Shown: positions 23,691-37,478, counted from the first letter of the stretch. The stretch is 64,000 nt of DNA from Sinonovacula constricta (GCA_007844125.1 CM017558.1:49799831-49863830); one strand, 5' to 3'. Numbers and translations are program-made. The notes: generated from the sequence alone by a model not told the origin.

Positions 23691-24357
23691 CTTCGGTGGA
23701 GGGGGAGGGGTGGGAAGGGGATCGAAGACAGAATGTGACATTCGTTTAATGGAAAGTGGTGGGGGTCTAAAATGTCGGAGATGCGTTCTGAATTGTATCT
23801 GGACAAAAGGTTAATAGCTTTTCATGGTTGTATTAAACTGACTCTGAAAGTCTGAAAATGGAAAGACATAGACCTTTAACAACACAACTTTGTTGTTGAA
23901 AACTGGTTCGAGTTCTTACCAAAATATGGAACGTAAAATACAAGTAGATTACATTTGTAGCTTCGTTTTCCCATCGATCGTCGTTTGCTTTGTTGGGAAG
24001 AAAATAATAATAAAAACAATCTTGCTCTCTTCGCGGATCTTTTCAGAGAACAACCATTGCAATATCGTCGGATATTATGCTTAAAAAGTATGCATTAATA
24101 TTGCCTGAATTTAGATTTCTGTTGGGTATTCGAGAACGTGTTGTACACAATTTAGATGAAAAATATTTATGGAAGATCCAACTAAACTCTTCTTATAAAA
24201 AAATATCAAAATTTCCAGTGAAGCCTTCATTTAATTGGTATTACAAACCAAAACAGTACTGATTTGCCGCGAAGGCTTTATTAGATGTTGGATCCGACAA
24301 AATACAACTATCAGTAATTGTCAGAATTGTCTCAAAGCTGTGGCCTCAATATATTGT

Positions 24358-24378
24358 ACACACGCACGCACACACACA

Positions 24379-24410
<32 letters not shown>

Positions 24411-24422
24411 CACACACACATA
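24358..24422. repeat. (CA)n/(ACGC)n microsatellite
   Basis: CACG units followed by a CA run. Confidence 0.95.
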
Positions 24423-25272
24423 CATTTATGTATTTTGGTGTCAAACGGGGACTAGGCATTTAACATCTATGACGAGGAGACCTTTACTTACGCCAAAAAA
24501 AAAAATGTCTCAAAAACGTATTTGAATTGGCATATGTATTAAATAATTAAGGTCCTCGATTCCCCCTAATTCACATTAAGCAAATGATACTTATCCGTGT
24601 ACGTGCGCTTTGTCGGACTGGTTGTTAGTTTCATCATAAAAATGTGTGCATTTGGTGGTATTTTCCATCACGTGCACAAGTCCATCTCTGAGCAGGTGAA
24701 CATGTCTGTCTTAATTTTGGAAAGACCTGTGTACATGCACAGAAAGACCTAGTATGTGATTATTTATCTAAGCGAGCTGTCCCAAGATATATAAACCTCA
24801 ATCCAACAAAAAAGTAGGCGTGTGGTAACAGAGATGAATGGAACATTTAAAGGAAAATCATCCATCGACTAAACAAACAAGATTTGGACGAGATTATATT
24901 ATTTTGAGATAGTTTTTTAAAGTATATCTATATAGTTTTATTCTAAAGGTTACGTATGAGGAATGTTTTCTTTTTAAAATAGCTTTGTTGTGCTTTTTTA
25001 ACATGGCAGCATCCATGAACTTTTGCAAATATGTAATGAGAACAATTATTTCTGTTTAACTCTGGAAAAGGACAATTTACCAAAAATTATACACGATATT
25101 TAGCGGAACACCACATATCGTCTTAAAATAGATAAGTCTATGATGAAAAACTCATATTAAATATTTCATGACTTACGTTGTATTGCAGGTGAATACTATA
25201 CTAATACTTATGGATACTTTACTAAATCGTTTACAAGGCCGTACCTGTGAAACGTGGTCATTTTAAAATACT

Positions 25273-25765
25273 TAAAGGTAGTGGTTTATCGTCTTGACAT
25301 GTATTTGCAAATGGAACCATTGTCGGATATCACCTTTACATGGAGCTGGATAAGTGGTAAGCTACAGATTTGGACACAACTTGTTTTTAAACAACTGAAC
25401 ATGTATACATTGTTAGTATTCTATGAGCAAGTAGGCAGATCCTTTCAATTTGAAAAGCTTCTAAATTTGTTTCCTTGTAATAAAGTCTCGTGTCGTGGAT
25501 GAAACTTTTCATATATACGGGAAATAAATACTTCCCGCTTCCTTCTTAAAGTTCAATTTAAGTTATGATTATGACTAGTTCTACAGCCTAGCTATGATAG
25601 GAAATAATATTTTGCCATGACGAGTGCATTTTTTACTTTGCTGTTAACACAGATATAGGGCATCAATAAACAGCTTTTGACAGGACCGGTTTAGGTAACA
25701 GTGCCTTATTTGGTCAATGACATTTATACATGTATTTATTCCATACTGTCGGATACCACCTCTCA
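25273..25765 (+). mobile_element. MITE family M fragments
   Basis: A left-end-like AAAGGTAGTGG at about 25274, a right-end-like TTGTCGGATATCACCTTTA at about 25320-25338, and a second right part at 25585-25765 ending ACTGTCGGATACCACCTCT. This suggests nested or internally deleted copies. Confidence 0.5.
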
Positions 25766-26734
25766 AAGCTTATGTTGCCTTTAGATTGGAGGAATGAAAT
25801 GATGCGTATAGTTCTATGTGTTTAGAATTTTTCCTTTTTGTATTATATGACATAGTCTCTTAAAAACACTAATATGTTTAAAACTCTGATTTGTAATGCA
25901 TTTATTAAGAGTGTAATCTTTTCCATGAGAATATTTTTAGAGAATATGTTACTACAGGAAATTGTGTTCTCCTTACTCTACCTAAGCAATTTTCTACAAA
26001 AAAGCAATAAAAGTGCAATTTTAATATTTGGTTTACACTATCCCAATAATGTTGTGCTGTTTAATAGGTATGCAAAAATATTCTCACGTAAAAACACTTT
26101 TTTGTCTAAATAAAAATCCACATTTTAGCTTGTTGTTAAACGACATATTCCTGTAAAAAACAAACAAAGAAAAGTATAAAACCGCAGACTGTGTAGCCGA
26201 TGTTTTATTATTGATTAATCATTGTTTTATTTTAGTTCATAAATTAATGCACCTGACATAGCGGACGTCTTGTCATCTTTATGCATCTTATGTCCAGCTC
26301 ATGCGGGTCAAAACTGGATATTATTATAATGGATGGTATTCGACTAAGACAAATGAACTAGGAATTATGCGTTATCAGTTATGTTATACGCATATGTCGA
26401 CAGGGGATCAAAGCTGTGATTATTTTGTAACTTTGATGAAAATGAGATATATTTTTGTTTCTATGGCGCATCTGTGCAATAGTAACCCTGGTAAAATGTG
26501 GTATGTCCTATCTGTTGCTTAAAGCGACTTTAGCTCTCCCGGTCAAAATTGCACTTTCCACATTTTCCTTCAAAAGACCAAACTTAAGCAATCTACGATA
26601 TATAATAGATTCAAAAACAACTTCTGACTTTTTAAACTCTTCTTACCTAAAGAGAGAACCTTTTAGTAGATATCAAGTTGATATATTATCTTATATATCT
26701 GGCTATTATTTCTGGCTGGATTATTTTAAGGATT

Positions 26735-27835
26735 TAAAGATGGTATTCGACAGTTTTGACTAGAGTTTTCTCTAGCAACAAACTATATTATTGTTACCTG
26801 AAAAAATCCCGAGGAATGTCGTATTTTGATTTACTACATCTATATACAAGGGGCGCATAGCATTCCACTCGTCATTACCACATACAGTTAATTTCAGTGA
26901 ATCGAATAACGGATATACGCACATTCCCTTCGACATTCTACATTCGAGGATTAACATAATTAATCGCTTTCACACCTTTCCCAGGGGATTATCACACATG
27001 GTCGCTAATCTGTGTCAACTCCATGATCAGCGTCCTCTCCGGCTTACTCTTTTGTGGTCTACTGCCAATGGCATGCTTTCTAACGAATCTTCTATTCAAA
27101 GGTTTTCGCGAAAGTTAGTGTCAACAGTGAGAGACATAATGACACGATCGATAACTCATGAAGTTTTAATAGCGCGGTACACTCCCTTGGCAAGTAGTGC
27201 GGTACTAATGCATATTTTTCACTTAAGTGCATTTGTTGTAAATGCAGATTCATTTCACTTCCGATTCATTGAAAATTAAAATCTGAAAAGTGCAATTTGT
27301 AAAACCATGTTTAATGAGGTGCTTTTTGCCGTCACAAAAATAATTCGTTTTCTTTTTTTTAAAGAAAAAATGTTGCTGAGAATAATTAATAAGAAATCAA
27401 GTTTGTAGCAACTGAAAACAAAATACGCTCGTTAAAACAGCACACTTATATTAATTTTCGGTTTACGCAATTTTAGTTTATTTGCATAAACTTGCATGGG
27501 AAGTTGTGTGTGCAAATAAGCAGAATCATCTGGCCAAGCTGTACAGTTAGCTGTTTGAACTAAACCAACAATTGCTGCTTTAAACACGTTATATCATCAA
27601 TCGGGTGTTTCGCTCTGACGTCGATATCTATTTTTATCCCATCGTGTTTCATTATAGGATGTGATATCTAGAGCGACTGTTTAATGATTTTTACTGTTTA
27701 ACAATTGTGATTATGGTCAAAATAGTCTTTGATGAGACTACAATATGAGTTTATGTAGTATTATGTCAAAAATTTCATAAACATGTATTTTTACATGTGT
27801 TTGTTATAGGCAAACTGTCGCATACCCCATTTAAA
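26735..27835 (-). mobile_element. MITE family M fragments, rearranged
   Basis: AAAGATGGTATTCGACAGTTT at 26736-26756 is a family terminus. A reverse-oriented interior and the other terminus lie at 27495-27835 (CTGTACAGTTAGCTGTTT, CTCTGACGTCGATATC, AAACTGTCGCATACCCC). The 740 bp between them are unrelated, so this is either two pieces or a copy split by insertion. Confidence 0.45.
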
Positions 27836-28154
27836 CAACATAATTCATGGACCTGCTATAATTTCAAACAACTCTTAAAGAATGTTACATCATATGAATA
27901 TGTCAGTCATATAACAGTACACTTATTGACCTGGTGATAGCCGATAATTTAAACTTAAACTTCGGATCTTGTGAGATTACGCGTCATGCAAAAGTTGTAA
28001 ATGGCCGCTTTAATGATATTTAATTTATGCGGTTGAAGTGATATAGCTGTAAACAATTTTATATTTTAAATGACGTTTTGTGAAGACAATATTTTTAACA
28101 TGATCGCACTTTGGGTCCTTTTAAAATCCTTTTAATCGATAAAGTAGTTTCGAC

Positions 28155-28198
28155 TTCTGATTGGTTGCATTCAAGAAAAAAAATGAAACCAATCAGAA
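28155..28198. repeat. 12-bp perfect hairpin
   Basis: TTCTGATTGGTT and its exact reverse complement separated by 20 bases. Contains CCAAT boxes in both orientations. Confidence 0.8.
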
Positions 28199-29118
28199 AC
28201 TTGAAAGCACTTATGCTCGTTCTCACAGTTTTTCAACTTCGAAATAATTTTTTGTTTGTTTTGTCATTTGGTTTTTTTTTTCCAGCCTGGAGGCCACATG
28301 TCTTGGTGTGGTTGATGTTGAAAGGATGTGATAAACTGACACCTGTCCGAGACAGGAATAGCACCTTACCGTCTGTGTCTTTAAATAGCTACTGGATAAC
28401 GGTTTAAGCATGCTTGAAAATCTGCAACTTCAAAATGTATTTAACGCAATGTTGACATATTAAAAATATCCGTTTTTTGTTTGTTTGTTTGTTTTTATTT
28501 TTGATCTACCAAATAAAAAAGATTAAACAGATTTCGCTTATTTCCACAAGAAAGCTTATCATATCGATTTAATGTACACAGCCGTTTTGTCTTTTCTTTC
28601 ATCATGATATAATTTGCATATTTTAAATCAAAATTAATAACGTCAGTGTTAAGTTGGTAACATACACATTGATCAGTCTTGACTTGTTATTTTTATAGAA
28701 AAAGATTTTGTCAATATATTTATTTATGTAATTTAAACACGACGACTTTGATTTAGGACATTTAGTTTTAAACTGTTTTATTAGTGTTAGCATGTTCTTA
28801 TTTGACTTCGGAGATTGGCATTTGAGTTAATAAAACTAAATCTACAATATTTTCATTACATGCCTATCAAGTCATATTAAAAGGGAAATGTTTAAAACAC
28901 AAAAATAGTGATTATTAAATGGAACTAATAGTGAGAACACAACACAGTTTAAATAGGTATTTTTAATAATTAAATAGGCGATTTTAGTGTCATATAATAA
29001 ACCATACTAGCTTTATATGAAATATTTATACATGCCAAATGAACGGATGATTAACCATAAAAACGGGAGGGATATGGCTTAATTTAAAAGAAATGACATC
29101 TGCTATATTCCATTTTGT

Positions 29119-29120
<2 letters not shown>

Positions 29121-29201
<81 letters not shown>
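29121..29201. repeat. (AT)n microsatellite
   Basis: About 80 bases of uninterrupted AT dinucleotide. Confidence 0.95.
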
Positions 29202-29206
<5 letters not shown>

Positions 29207-29536
29207 CATTAATGAGGTTAAGTCCATTTTCTAGACTTTGTATGTAAGTATGCATTTTGAATTTATATTATAAAAATATAGAAACCACAACAGCTGCATG
29301 CCTGCTGTACAGAAATAATTCACACTGAACCCTACACTGTATCGTTTCGACAAAGTATTGAAATGATGCCTTTTATTCAGAAAAAAATGTATTAAAGGTA
29401 ACAGTTTATTACGTCCCATGTTGATGTTAAAAATGACGAAACAGAGCGAACAACTCTTAAAAGTCAATTTAAATCCGGGCTGCTGTTGTTTACAACATAA
29501 GACGTGAACCATTTCTTAGTTTTTATATTCTAAACT

Positions 29537-29542
29537 TTTATT
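29537..29542 (-). other. Polyadenylation signal AATAAA
   Basis: TTTATT on the plus strand, about 340 bases after the stop of the glycine-rich gene on the minus strand. It gives that gene a plausible 3' UTR. Confidence 0.45.
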
Positions 29543-29880
29543 GGCGTTGAATGTTATTTGATGTTAAAACAAACAATTTAGGTCGCTATAATTAAAAATG
29601 CACTATTCAATGAATTTCAATTGCATATATCCAACTGTTGATAAAGAGAGACACAAGTATAAATAACATACAGAGATTAACGCAAGTTTCTTCTTTGTGT
29701 TCATAAATCCACAACTGTGTTTCAGTCGAGAACGTCTTTCGTCATTCGTGTAATAAATCCCACGCAATCATTTCCATAATCGTGACTTCTGAAGGGACAG
29801 GAAGATATAACGCGGCGAACCTTTGCTGAAACAGTCTTAAGCTGGCGTCAACGTAAACGTCAAATTACGCATCTCTGGAT

Positions 29881-31252
29881 CTACTTGAAAAATAGTCCAC
29901 CAAAAGGTCCCTGTTGGGAAGGAGCTGCGGCAGCTGTAGGGGGTGGCGTAGGTGCGCACCTATCCTCCCAATGTACGAAAGTATTGGCTCCTTCGCAGTA
30001 ATAACCGTAACACATGTCACCGATATTTCCAACAATAACGTCTTCATTGGGTTGGTAGTATAGTCCATTGTGATAACATCCGGTAGTTGGTGTTCTTGGA
30101 CCAGCGGATGCCCCCCTTCCTGGAGGAGCGTTACCTCCTGCTCTACCGCCACCAGCACCGCCACCGCCACCGCCCCGACCACCACCACCAACTGCAGCCC
30201 CACCTGCCCCACCACCAGCGCCGGCATTATTTCCTCTTCCACCACCACCGTTGCCGCTACCACCGCCACTGCCAGCTTGCCTACCAGCGCCAGGACCAGC
30301 TCCAGCTGGGGCGCCACCTGCACTGCCTGCACCGCCGACTTGATTCCTGACGCCTTGAGGTGCAACGGTGGACGGGGCAATACACCAGTCTTCCCATTGC
30401 ACGACTTGAGACTCGTGACTGCAGTAGGTTCCATAGCATCGCTCACCTACCTGATGGCTTGAAATCTCTTGTCCCGACTCATAGTACATCCCCTCATGGT
30501 TGCAGCCAGCTGGCCCGCCTGGCCCTGCCGGAGCACCCATGCCTCCGGGACCAGCCGGACCACCTCCCGCATGTGCGGGACCTTGCTGACCCGGCGGTTT
30601 ACGACCGCTTCCTGTATTATGGCCGCTTGTAGGTTTCATTGAATTAGGTGGGCAATTATAGTCGTCCCAGAATTGAATTTGCCCGTTCGAGTCACAGTAT
30701 GTAACGTAACACCATCTATCGTGCTGACCTCGGACGATGTCGCTGCCAGGTCGGTAGTACTTGCCTTCCCAGAAACAATCTTCAATTACAGGTATTGGTT
30801 TACGTGTCGTAGGTGGTGGACGCTGCGGACGCTGTGGACCTTTATTTCTCGGTGACTGCGTGGGAGGGTTGGTCGGTGGGTTGGTTGGTGGGTTAGTTGG
30901 CTGGCTTGTGGGTATGGGTGGGTTCGTTGGGTAAGTTGGTGGTGGGGTGGTTCCTTGGAAAGAACCGGGATTGTTGTTGGATTGGCCAGTCGGTTGGCCT
31001 CCTTGTGCAGGACCTCCTACGGAAGGTTGTGACGGGCCTCCGGGACCGCTTTGTCCGGCGACTCCGGCGGCTGTCTGCATCAAGTCCATCATCCGTTGTA
31101 GTAGGTCCTGCCAGGGATTTCCTGCGGCTCCCCCAGGTCCCGCTGCTCCCTGGGGATCTTGAGGAGGAGGAGCTTGGGGTCCACCCGCTGGCCCTTGTTG
31201 TGGTTGGGCCGCCGCTGCCGCTGCCAGCAGTATTAAACACACCAGAGTCCTC
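29881..31252 (-). CDS. Secreted Gly/Pro-rich protein with three 4-Cys modules (main exon)
   Basis: With the split start codon this gives a 457-residue protein. A signal peptide is evident (MRTLVCLILLAAAAAAQP). A Gly/Pro/Gln-rich segment follows, then a TNPP-type repeat (about residues 110-132), then module 1, a Gly/Pro linker, module 2, a linker of about 100 residues that is almost pure Gly/Ala/Arg, module 3 and a short tail ending at TAG. Each module reads C-x21-C-x4-C-x12/13-C with a shared G-x-YY near the first Cys, C-Y-x2-Y-C in the middle and W-x-D before the last Cys. VWC-like domains are the nearest comparison, but the usual CxxC core is absent, so I leave the module unclassified. An extracellular matrix, shell or adhesive role is inferred from composition only. 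GC content is far above the surroundings. An unspliced alternative would start at ATG 31278 (MFWSVVCYRR...), also signal-peptide-like. Confidence 0.85.
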
Positions 31253-34200
31253 CTGTAACAGACAACAGACCAGAACATTGGTAAAATTGTATCGCGTTTC
31301 TGATGGAGGATTAAAAAAAGAATGTCGTATCTATAAATAAAAGTATATGTAACAGGTGGCTTCTTATATGTTTTTTGGTAGTTAACCGTACATACATAAT
31401 GAATACTATAAATCAATTCTGCCATAGTGTTTTCGCAATATGACCACCGTAAATGGCGCCTTGTGCTTATCCCTTATGCTACCTCAACGCTCAACAACGT
31501 ATCACTGTTTAAATTTAATACAATCGCATTCAAGGCGTTATTGTAAATAAAGATCGACCGCTTTTGAGTGACACTTTGAATAATGATTATGAAAATTAGA
31601 TTTACAGCCTGGTCTTTAAACTTAGAGGAAGTAACTTGCTGTATGTTAAGGTATCATGTATTATAATCGAGCTTTAATCATCTTTTTTTTTCTCAAATAG
31701 GACATGCAAACAGAGAATGTTTACTGATACTTTTATCTTATTCAATAAATCATAGACTAAAATTTGCATTTTATCAGATATTTCATTGAATCGTTTCCCT
31801 GCTTTCTAACATACAACATTCCTTAAAATAAGTAATATCTCTATTCATAAACCGTGAAGTTCGCTTGCATTGTTTGATTTACCGAACAAGTGAGAGGGTG
31901 TAATAAAATGATTATGGCGCGCAATGTGTACATAAAAGCATGCACCAGTAAACGTATTGCAGTCAAATGGACTACAATTAAAATTGTCTGGCTTTAAGCA
32001 AAGAAAGGCCCAACTTAACAAGTTCTTCAAATTCAAATAATACACCCCTGTTCTCCAATCGACAAAAACTGAAGCCGTCCTTTTAGACTTGCCAATGAAG
32101 ATATCGCCGTGATGGTTCATCTTTGTGTCATTTAGAAAAAAAGACGTTTTAAAACTAAACCAAAATGTAGCTTGATTAAACCTTGCTCACATCCTGTATA
32201 TTTATTTACCTTTTAAGATCATGGTGTGTTTGCCCTCGGTTTTATTGTCAGGATAGGATTGCCTGAAACCTTTGTTTTAAGTACTCGCTGAATCAATACT
32301 TCTTAATTGATTGTTCTAAATTAAGTTTTAAAGTCTAAAGTTATATTTATAGAATTAAACTATCGAATGCGTGTTAAACTTAATATAGAAATAATCAACA
32401 TCCCACTCTATGTAGTGGTAAGGCATTTAACCTGCAGTAAAGATTTGGTCAATTTTGCATTGTTGTGAATTAGTCTCCTGTTTCAAATTAGAGTAAAAGC
32501 CGACTTGCGACTGTATTTGTAGTAGTCTGCGTCATACACCTTTAACAGCAGAAAAACCAACCTTACATAAAAAGAGTTAGCTTAAGACAACATACAAGAC
32601 TGGTCTAATATGCTTTTCCAATCCGAGCACTTGTACAAATATATTTCTGCATTGGACACTTCGGTGCAAAATAATAAATAATTAATTTCGGTGTTTTAAC
32701 CCAAGTGCTAGATAATAAAAAGCGGTCTGGTGCGTCAACGGCAAACCAAAGGTTAGCCATATATCGTGATGACGTAAGTGGCGTAAGGCCGTTAACGGGC
32801 GTCGGGCGTGAATGGTTTGCACTCAAGGCCCAACCCTCACACCATACATTGACCCACATTGACAACAGATGCTGATCCAAACATATCCTAGCTTCAAGCC
32901 CTGCTTTGACGGCCGTCATTTACCTTGTCAACGTGTATAATTATGTTTTTATGAGTGACAGAGGAAATACTGCAAGTGAAACTGTCAGAGTTACAAGTGA
33001 AGAGTGATGTGTTATCTGTAATCGTGACAACACCTGACCCCCTTGCCCCTATTTGAAGTCCTGTTTTCACTCATCCCGGTTTGACAAGGTGCATTTCGGT
33101 GCGCAATATACGATAAGATAAACCGAGGTAATTCGGGGCTGTTTTTCAAAAAAGAACTGCATATATATTATCAGACGTTTCTAACTATGTTTTAGAAGCA
33201 GACTGATCGTCCTGTTTTGACCGCGATTTCACGCAGCGGTCTTACGGTGCAACACAGGCGTGATCCCGGGCGATGCCGGTGTAACCTGGTGTATGGTACT
33301 AGCCTGTAAACTCGTAGTTAATGTAGAAGGACAAAGTTTGCTTTTTGTTGTTGTAATATGGTCGTGTTTTAAATGTACATGCTTGTGCTATTCTTACATT
33401 TCCCACTTGTCAATGCTTTAAATTGGCATTGCCAAACTCGAGTAACCTTACATAAGCGATAATGTGCGCAACCATACTTGTTTGTTAACAAAATTCACAA
33501 TGACGCATTAATATCCTCTTTATCTCATAGCGCGCCGTCGTTGCTATAACAACGGCCATGGGAGACCTCAGGATGTATAATAACAAACAGCTGTTTATAG
33601 TAATATATTTAAGTAGGTTAAGTATCTTTTACTTTAACAGCTCCATATTTATCAAGGTGCCCTTCAACGTACATGTAAATGTTGCTTCTGTTTAAGATAA
33701 ACTTGCCATTCCAGAATGGGGCCCTTTCCAGAAGGTTTCTACTGATAGGCCGCCCTGTTACATGGCATTCATGGGAACGCATAACATGCGCTTGCGGCAT
33801 GGTGTCACAGTAAACGCATCACTATTTCTGCTTTACTTTGGCACAGTGACCAAACAAATGAATTAATATGCTGTTAAAGAAAACAACAAACACAATAACA
33901 TGATTCTGTCATTCGAGACTTAATTTGAATAAAATGTTGTAATCAAAACTATACCCACATTTTGTGGACACAAAGTAGCCTAATATGTCCAAGAAAAGTC
34001 TTGCTGTATTATTCCAAGAAATATATTTGCCTTCGCCTTTCGGTAAAGTACTACCTTTCTTGGCAGAGAGTCTCCCGAAAACAACATTAATTTTGACTTA
34101 TAGTTTAGATGCCCAACTTTAGCAACAAAACAAACTGACAACTCAGATGTAAACAAACATTTCGTCACTGTCAATGTACTAGGCTAACTAAGAAACAACA

Positions 34201-35146
34201 ACACATGAAGAAAAAAATATCTGTCTGAAAGACAGATAATTAATTCCTAACATTCTAAGTAAAGATGTGTTAATTCTATACAAATATGCAAACAGTGTAG
34301 TTGAAGATCCTCCAGGGACCTCTTATACCTGTCTCATATTGTTCTAAACTGACATATCTCTAATCGTTAAACCCTTACTTGGCTCTGAATACAGAACCCA
34401 AACTTTAAAATAGGTATAAATGTCACCGACTATATCAGGTTAAGGGTAATCCTGAAATTTTGTTGTAGTTTTTTATCATGCAGCTAACCAATGCTAATTT
34501 TATCAGATTTGTCTAAAGTTTTTGGTCAAAGTCTCGTTTACCATATCGTGCAATAGTGTTGATGACACTATTAAATTCTTACTTATTTTCAATTACACGA
34601 AACTTTCACGCAAGGAGAACTGAATATAATGATTAATACTGTGTAGCAGAGACTGAAGTGAAGTAAGACATTTTTTTTGTGGCGACAAATTATGTTTCTG
34701 GAATGTTGAAAACGCTAAGTAAGCGAGCAATGTTTGTGTAATTAATTACGACGTGTATTTTTTATTTCGTTTTGTAGACGATTTTTCATATCGTTGTAAT
34801 TGTATTATTCACCCAGAAACACATTTAGCATGATTGTTGGAGATATTTATAACAATTTTAAAACAATTCTGTAAAATATTTTTATAATGTAAAACGGACG
34901 TAGGAAAATAAAATAACTTATTAAAATGGTACCATCAACAGAATCTAAAGCACAACGGCAAAATGGCAAATAAAAAAATCAAAGATAGAACTTGCGCTTT
35001 CTAAAAAGTTATTTTTTCCGAACACTCTTTGTCCTTTCCGTACCGTTCTTGTGACATGAACTGCCAGATCAAGTCTAGGAATGTCAGCATTATAACCTAG
35101 TGTGTTTGCACATTCTTTATGATTTTAGGAAGAATGTAAACAAGTG

Positions 35147-35484
35147 TTTTTCCATATATGTTTGTTTGTTTGTTTATTGGGTTTATCGTCCCACCAACAG
35201 TATTTCAGTTATCCGGAGACGGTGTCCACTTGAAGCAGATATAGTGCTGCCTTCACTGTGTATAGCATGCCGTGAACACCTGGCATGATACCACACCCAG
35301 TCACATTATCCTGACACCGGGCCAACCAGTCGTGGAACTTCCCTTATATTTGCTTGAGCGTAAGCAAGGGAGCTATGCCACTACCATTTTTAACGACTTT
35401 GGTATGTCGCGGCCCGGGGCCTCCCGTACCTGGAGCCGACGCTCTACAGATTGCGCTACCAGGTCCGGTTTTTTCCGTATATGT
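35147..35484 (-). mobile_element. SINE family A with TSD, box B deleted
   Basis: Element 35162-35469 in reverse orientation, flanked by 15-bp duplications with one mismatch (TTTTTCCATATATGT / TTTTTCCGTATATGT). Tail TTTGTTTATTGGGTTTATCG (complement) and full body present. Compared with the copy at 41 kb it lacks about 12 bases spanning box B, between repeated CCCGG motifs, so this copy has probably lost its internal promoter. Confidence 0.9.
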
Positions 35485-35934
35485 CATCGGACTGAGGCGG
35501 CATGTCCAACTAAATCATTTCTGTCTTTTAAGGTGTGAAGTTAGTCTGACATCAGTCAACAACAAATATATAAATGATCCGACTTTATCGGTGCTGTCAC
35601 GTGTTGACATGTAATGCGGCGTCACGTCACTTAACGGTCAGACGGGTAGATATAATAATTTCCTATCTGGAGGATAGCAAAGAAAGCAATGTCACAGAAG
35701 AAGAAAGTTTCACAAATTGTTTTCTTTTGGTAGGTAAAGGTCACTAAAAGCTATCTGTATTTTCCAATACTTGAAAACATCATATTGAACATATGGTAGA
35801 CGTTACATTTTTAGGTTTAACATAAGATTTAAATTAATTACAAATAAATAAAAACTATATGTCTAAACAGTTTTAGTTGTGAATAAAAACCAATGTTGTC
35901 GTGTCTTGTATAAATCCATGCTCCTTAGAAATCA

Positions 35935-35935
<1 letters not shown>

Positions 35936-35965
<30 letters not shown>

Positions 35966-35974
35966 ACTCACTCT

Positions 35975-36043
<69 letters not shown>

Positions 36044-36052
36044 AGAGAGAGT

Positions 36053-36085
<33 letters not shown>
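35936..36085. repeat. Compound (CT)n-(GT)n microsatellite
   Basis: CT run to about 36041, a short ACAGAGAGAG junction, then GT to about 36085. Long open frames over it are low complexity. Confidence 0.95.
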
Positions 36086-36088
<3 letters not shown>

Positions 36089-37394
36089 TGTGTTTTGGTT
36101 TTAGCAGGTTGAGAGTTTTCTCATTTGACATGACATCTGAAAATCTAGCCGTGTATCCTGAATGTAATGCAAAGCAACGTGTCTGGCGAAAATCCCTGTG
36201 AAGCAAGCCTTACCGTGTGTCCTTTAAAACACACATATACCTGTTGTGACTTGTATAAGAAGGCAATGTACAAGCAAGTTTGGTAGTAAAGCCATGACTT
36301 AATTATAACAAGATAACAACACAACCATCTTCCGTCCGCATCTTAGTTTTAACCAGCTTTGTGGAAATAATGACATGTATTGAAGTTGTTTAGTTGCTCA
36401 TGACCCTTGTTGTACTTACTATACAGTATAACAACATTTACTCAGAAAACATTGTTTATCTTCTTGAAATGTTGTCCATGTTAACTAGGTTAATGTGATT
36501 TACTTAAATCTTCGTGATTCAAATCTTTTCGTAAAATTGTGTTCCTTAATCAAGATGGTTCTAAATAAAATATTGTCAAGTATTGAAAAAAAAGAAAAAG
36601 AAAATAGTACACTAGTCTTCAAATGTACACAGAGACTTTTCAATAGTATTTTCCACTTTCTTAGTATAGTAGTCTTATTCATTTATACAGGTAACCATTT
36701 GTTACCGTTCGCTATGTTAGCAATCAACCCTTAATTGGCCATCGAAATGGGCCAATGAATAAGCATAACGTTTGACCACGAACAATGAATAAGAGCTATG
36801 AGTAAACTCTAAAAGGATCGTAATTATGCAAGATCAGGAAGGAAAAGATGCGAATGGTATAATTTATACAACAATAGAACTATGTGAATGTTGAGACACC
36901 CGCGAAAATCCATGACATTTAAAGAACACGCACACATTACTGGTGTGGGGTTTACGATCCAAGCAGATGCAACCACAAACCTACGTCGATGTCCAATGGT
37001 CATTAACCTGTCAACATATATTATCATCGCTGTGTATCCCTACACGATTTCTATCCGCCGCTTTGTTACATGACAGTCCGCTATTTGGCAATAAACGTCA
37101 TCAACACACCGTTAATGCAAGTCACTCACTTTATGATTAACAAAAAGCGATACGATATAATAAGCCTAAAGCAGGACGGCACGTTTTGGTTTAAGAGTCA
37201 AGTATTGTGTCAGCAAAACAAATCGTGTTAGTCTTTATTAATTCTTTTGTTTATAGTGTACCCCCTGGTCATTGGGTGTATTCTTCAATCCTTTACTATG
37301 ACATCCGACACATGGTGCTGGGAAGTCATATTACTGACCCGAATAAAGTACCTATTTATACACTTGGGTTGAGTGGAACAATTTGAGGTTTCTT

Positions 37395-37478
37395 TCTTGC
37401 GGTGACCTGACCGGGGTTCGAACCACAGACCCCATGACCCGGAATCTGCATCCTACCACTGGACTATTCCGCTCCTCA
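37395..37478 (-). repeat. Degenerate tRNA-like sequence
   Basis: On the minus strand there is a good box A (TAGTCCAGTGGTAGGATGC) and box B (GGTTCGAACCC) at tRNA spacing, but the acceptor stem does not pair and the T-arm has mismatches. It is a pseudo-tRNA or the head of a SINE. The single copy in this window cannot settle which. Confidence 0.45.

Larger units (their letters stand above)
23691..29120. other. Intergenic, no confident gene
   Basis: Apart from the MITE pieces and microsatellites, frames of 60-100 codons (for example 23890-24084, 24077-24262, 26455-26763, 26998-27279) show no domain, signal or splice context that I can support. A perfect 12-bp inverted repeat lies at 28155-28166 / 28187-28198. 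Confidence 0.45.

Noticed and set aside
30070..30462. Plus-strand frames opposite the Gly-rich exon
   Set aside because: Low-complexity shadows of the GC-rich minus-strand coding sequence.
30893..31340. Other long frames around 31 kb on both strands
   Set aside because: Alternative frames of the same GC-rich exon. Only one frame has a signal peptide and ordered cysteine modules.
32605..32919. 104-codon minus-strand frame
   Set aside because: Reads somewhat like protein (WCEGWALSANHSRP), but has no recognisable domain, and part of it matches a dispersed repeat seen at 7.85 kb.
35879..36206. Frames rich in SLSL or RERE
   Set aside because: Produced by the CT/GT microsatellite.
37395..37478. 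Possible minus-strand tRNA gene
   Set aside because: Box A and B are present, but the acceptor stem does not pair and the T-arm has mismatches.
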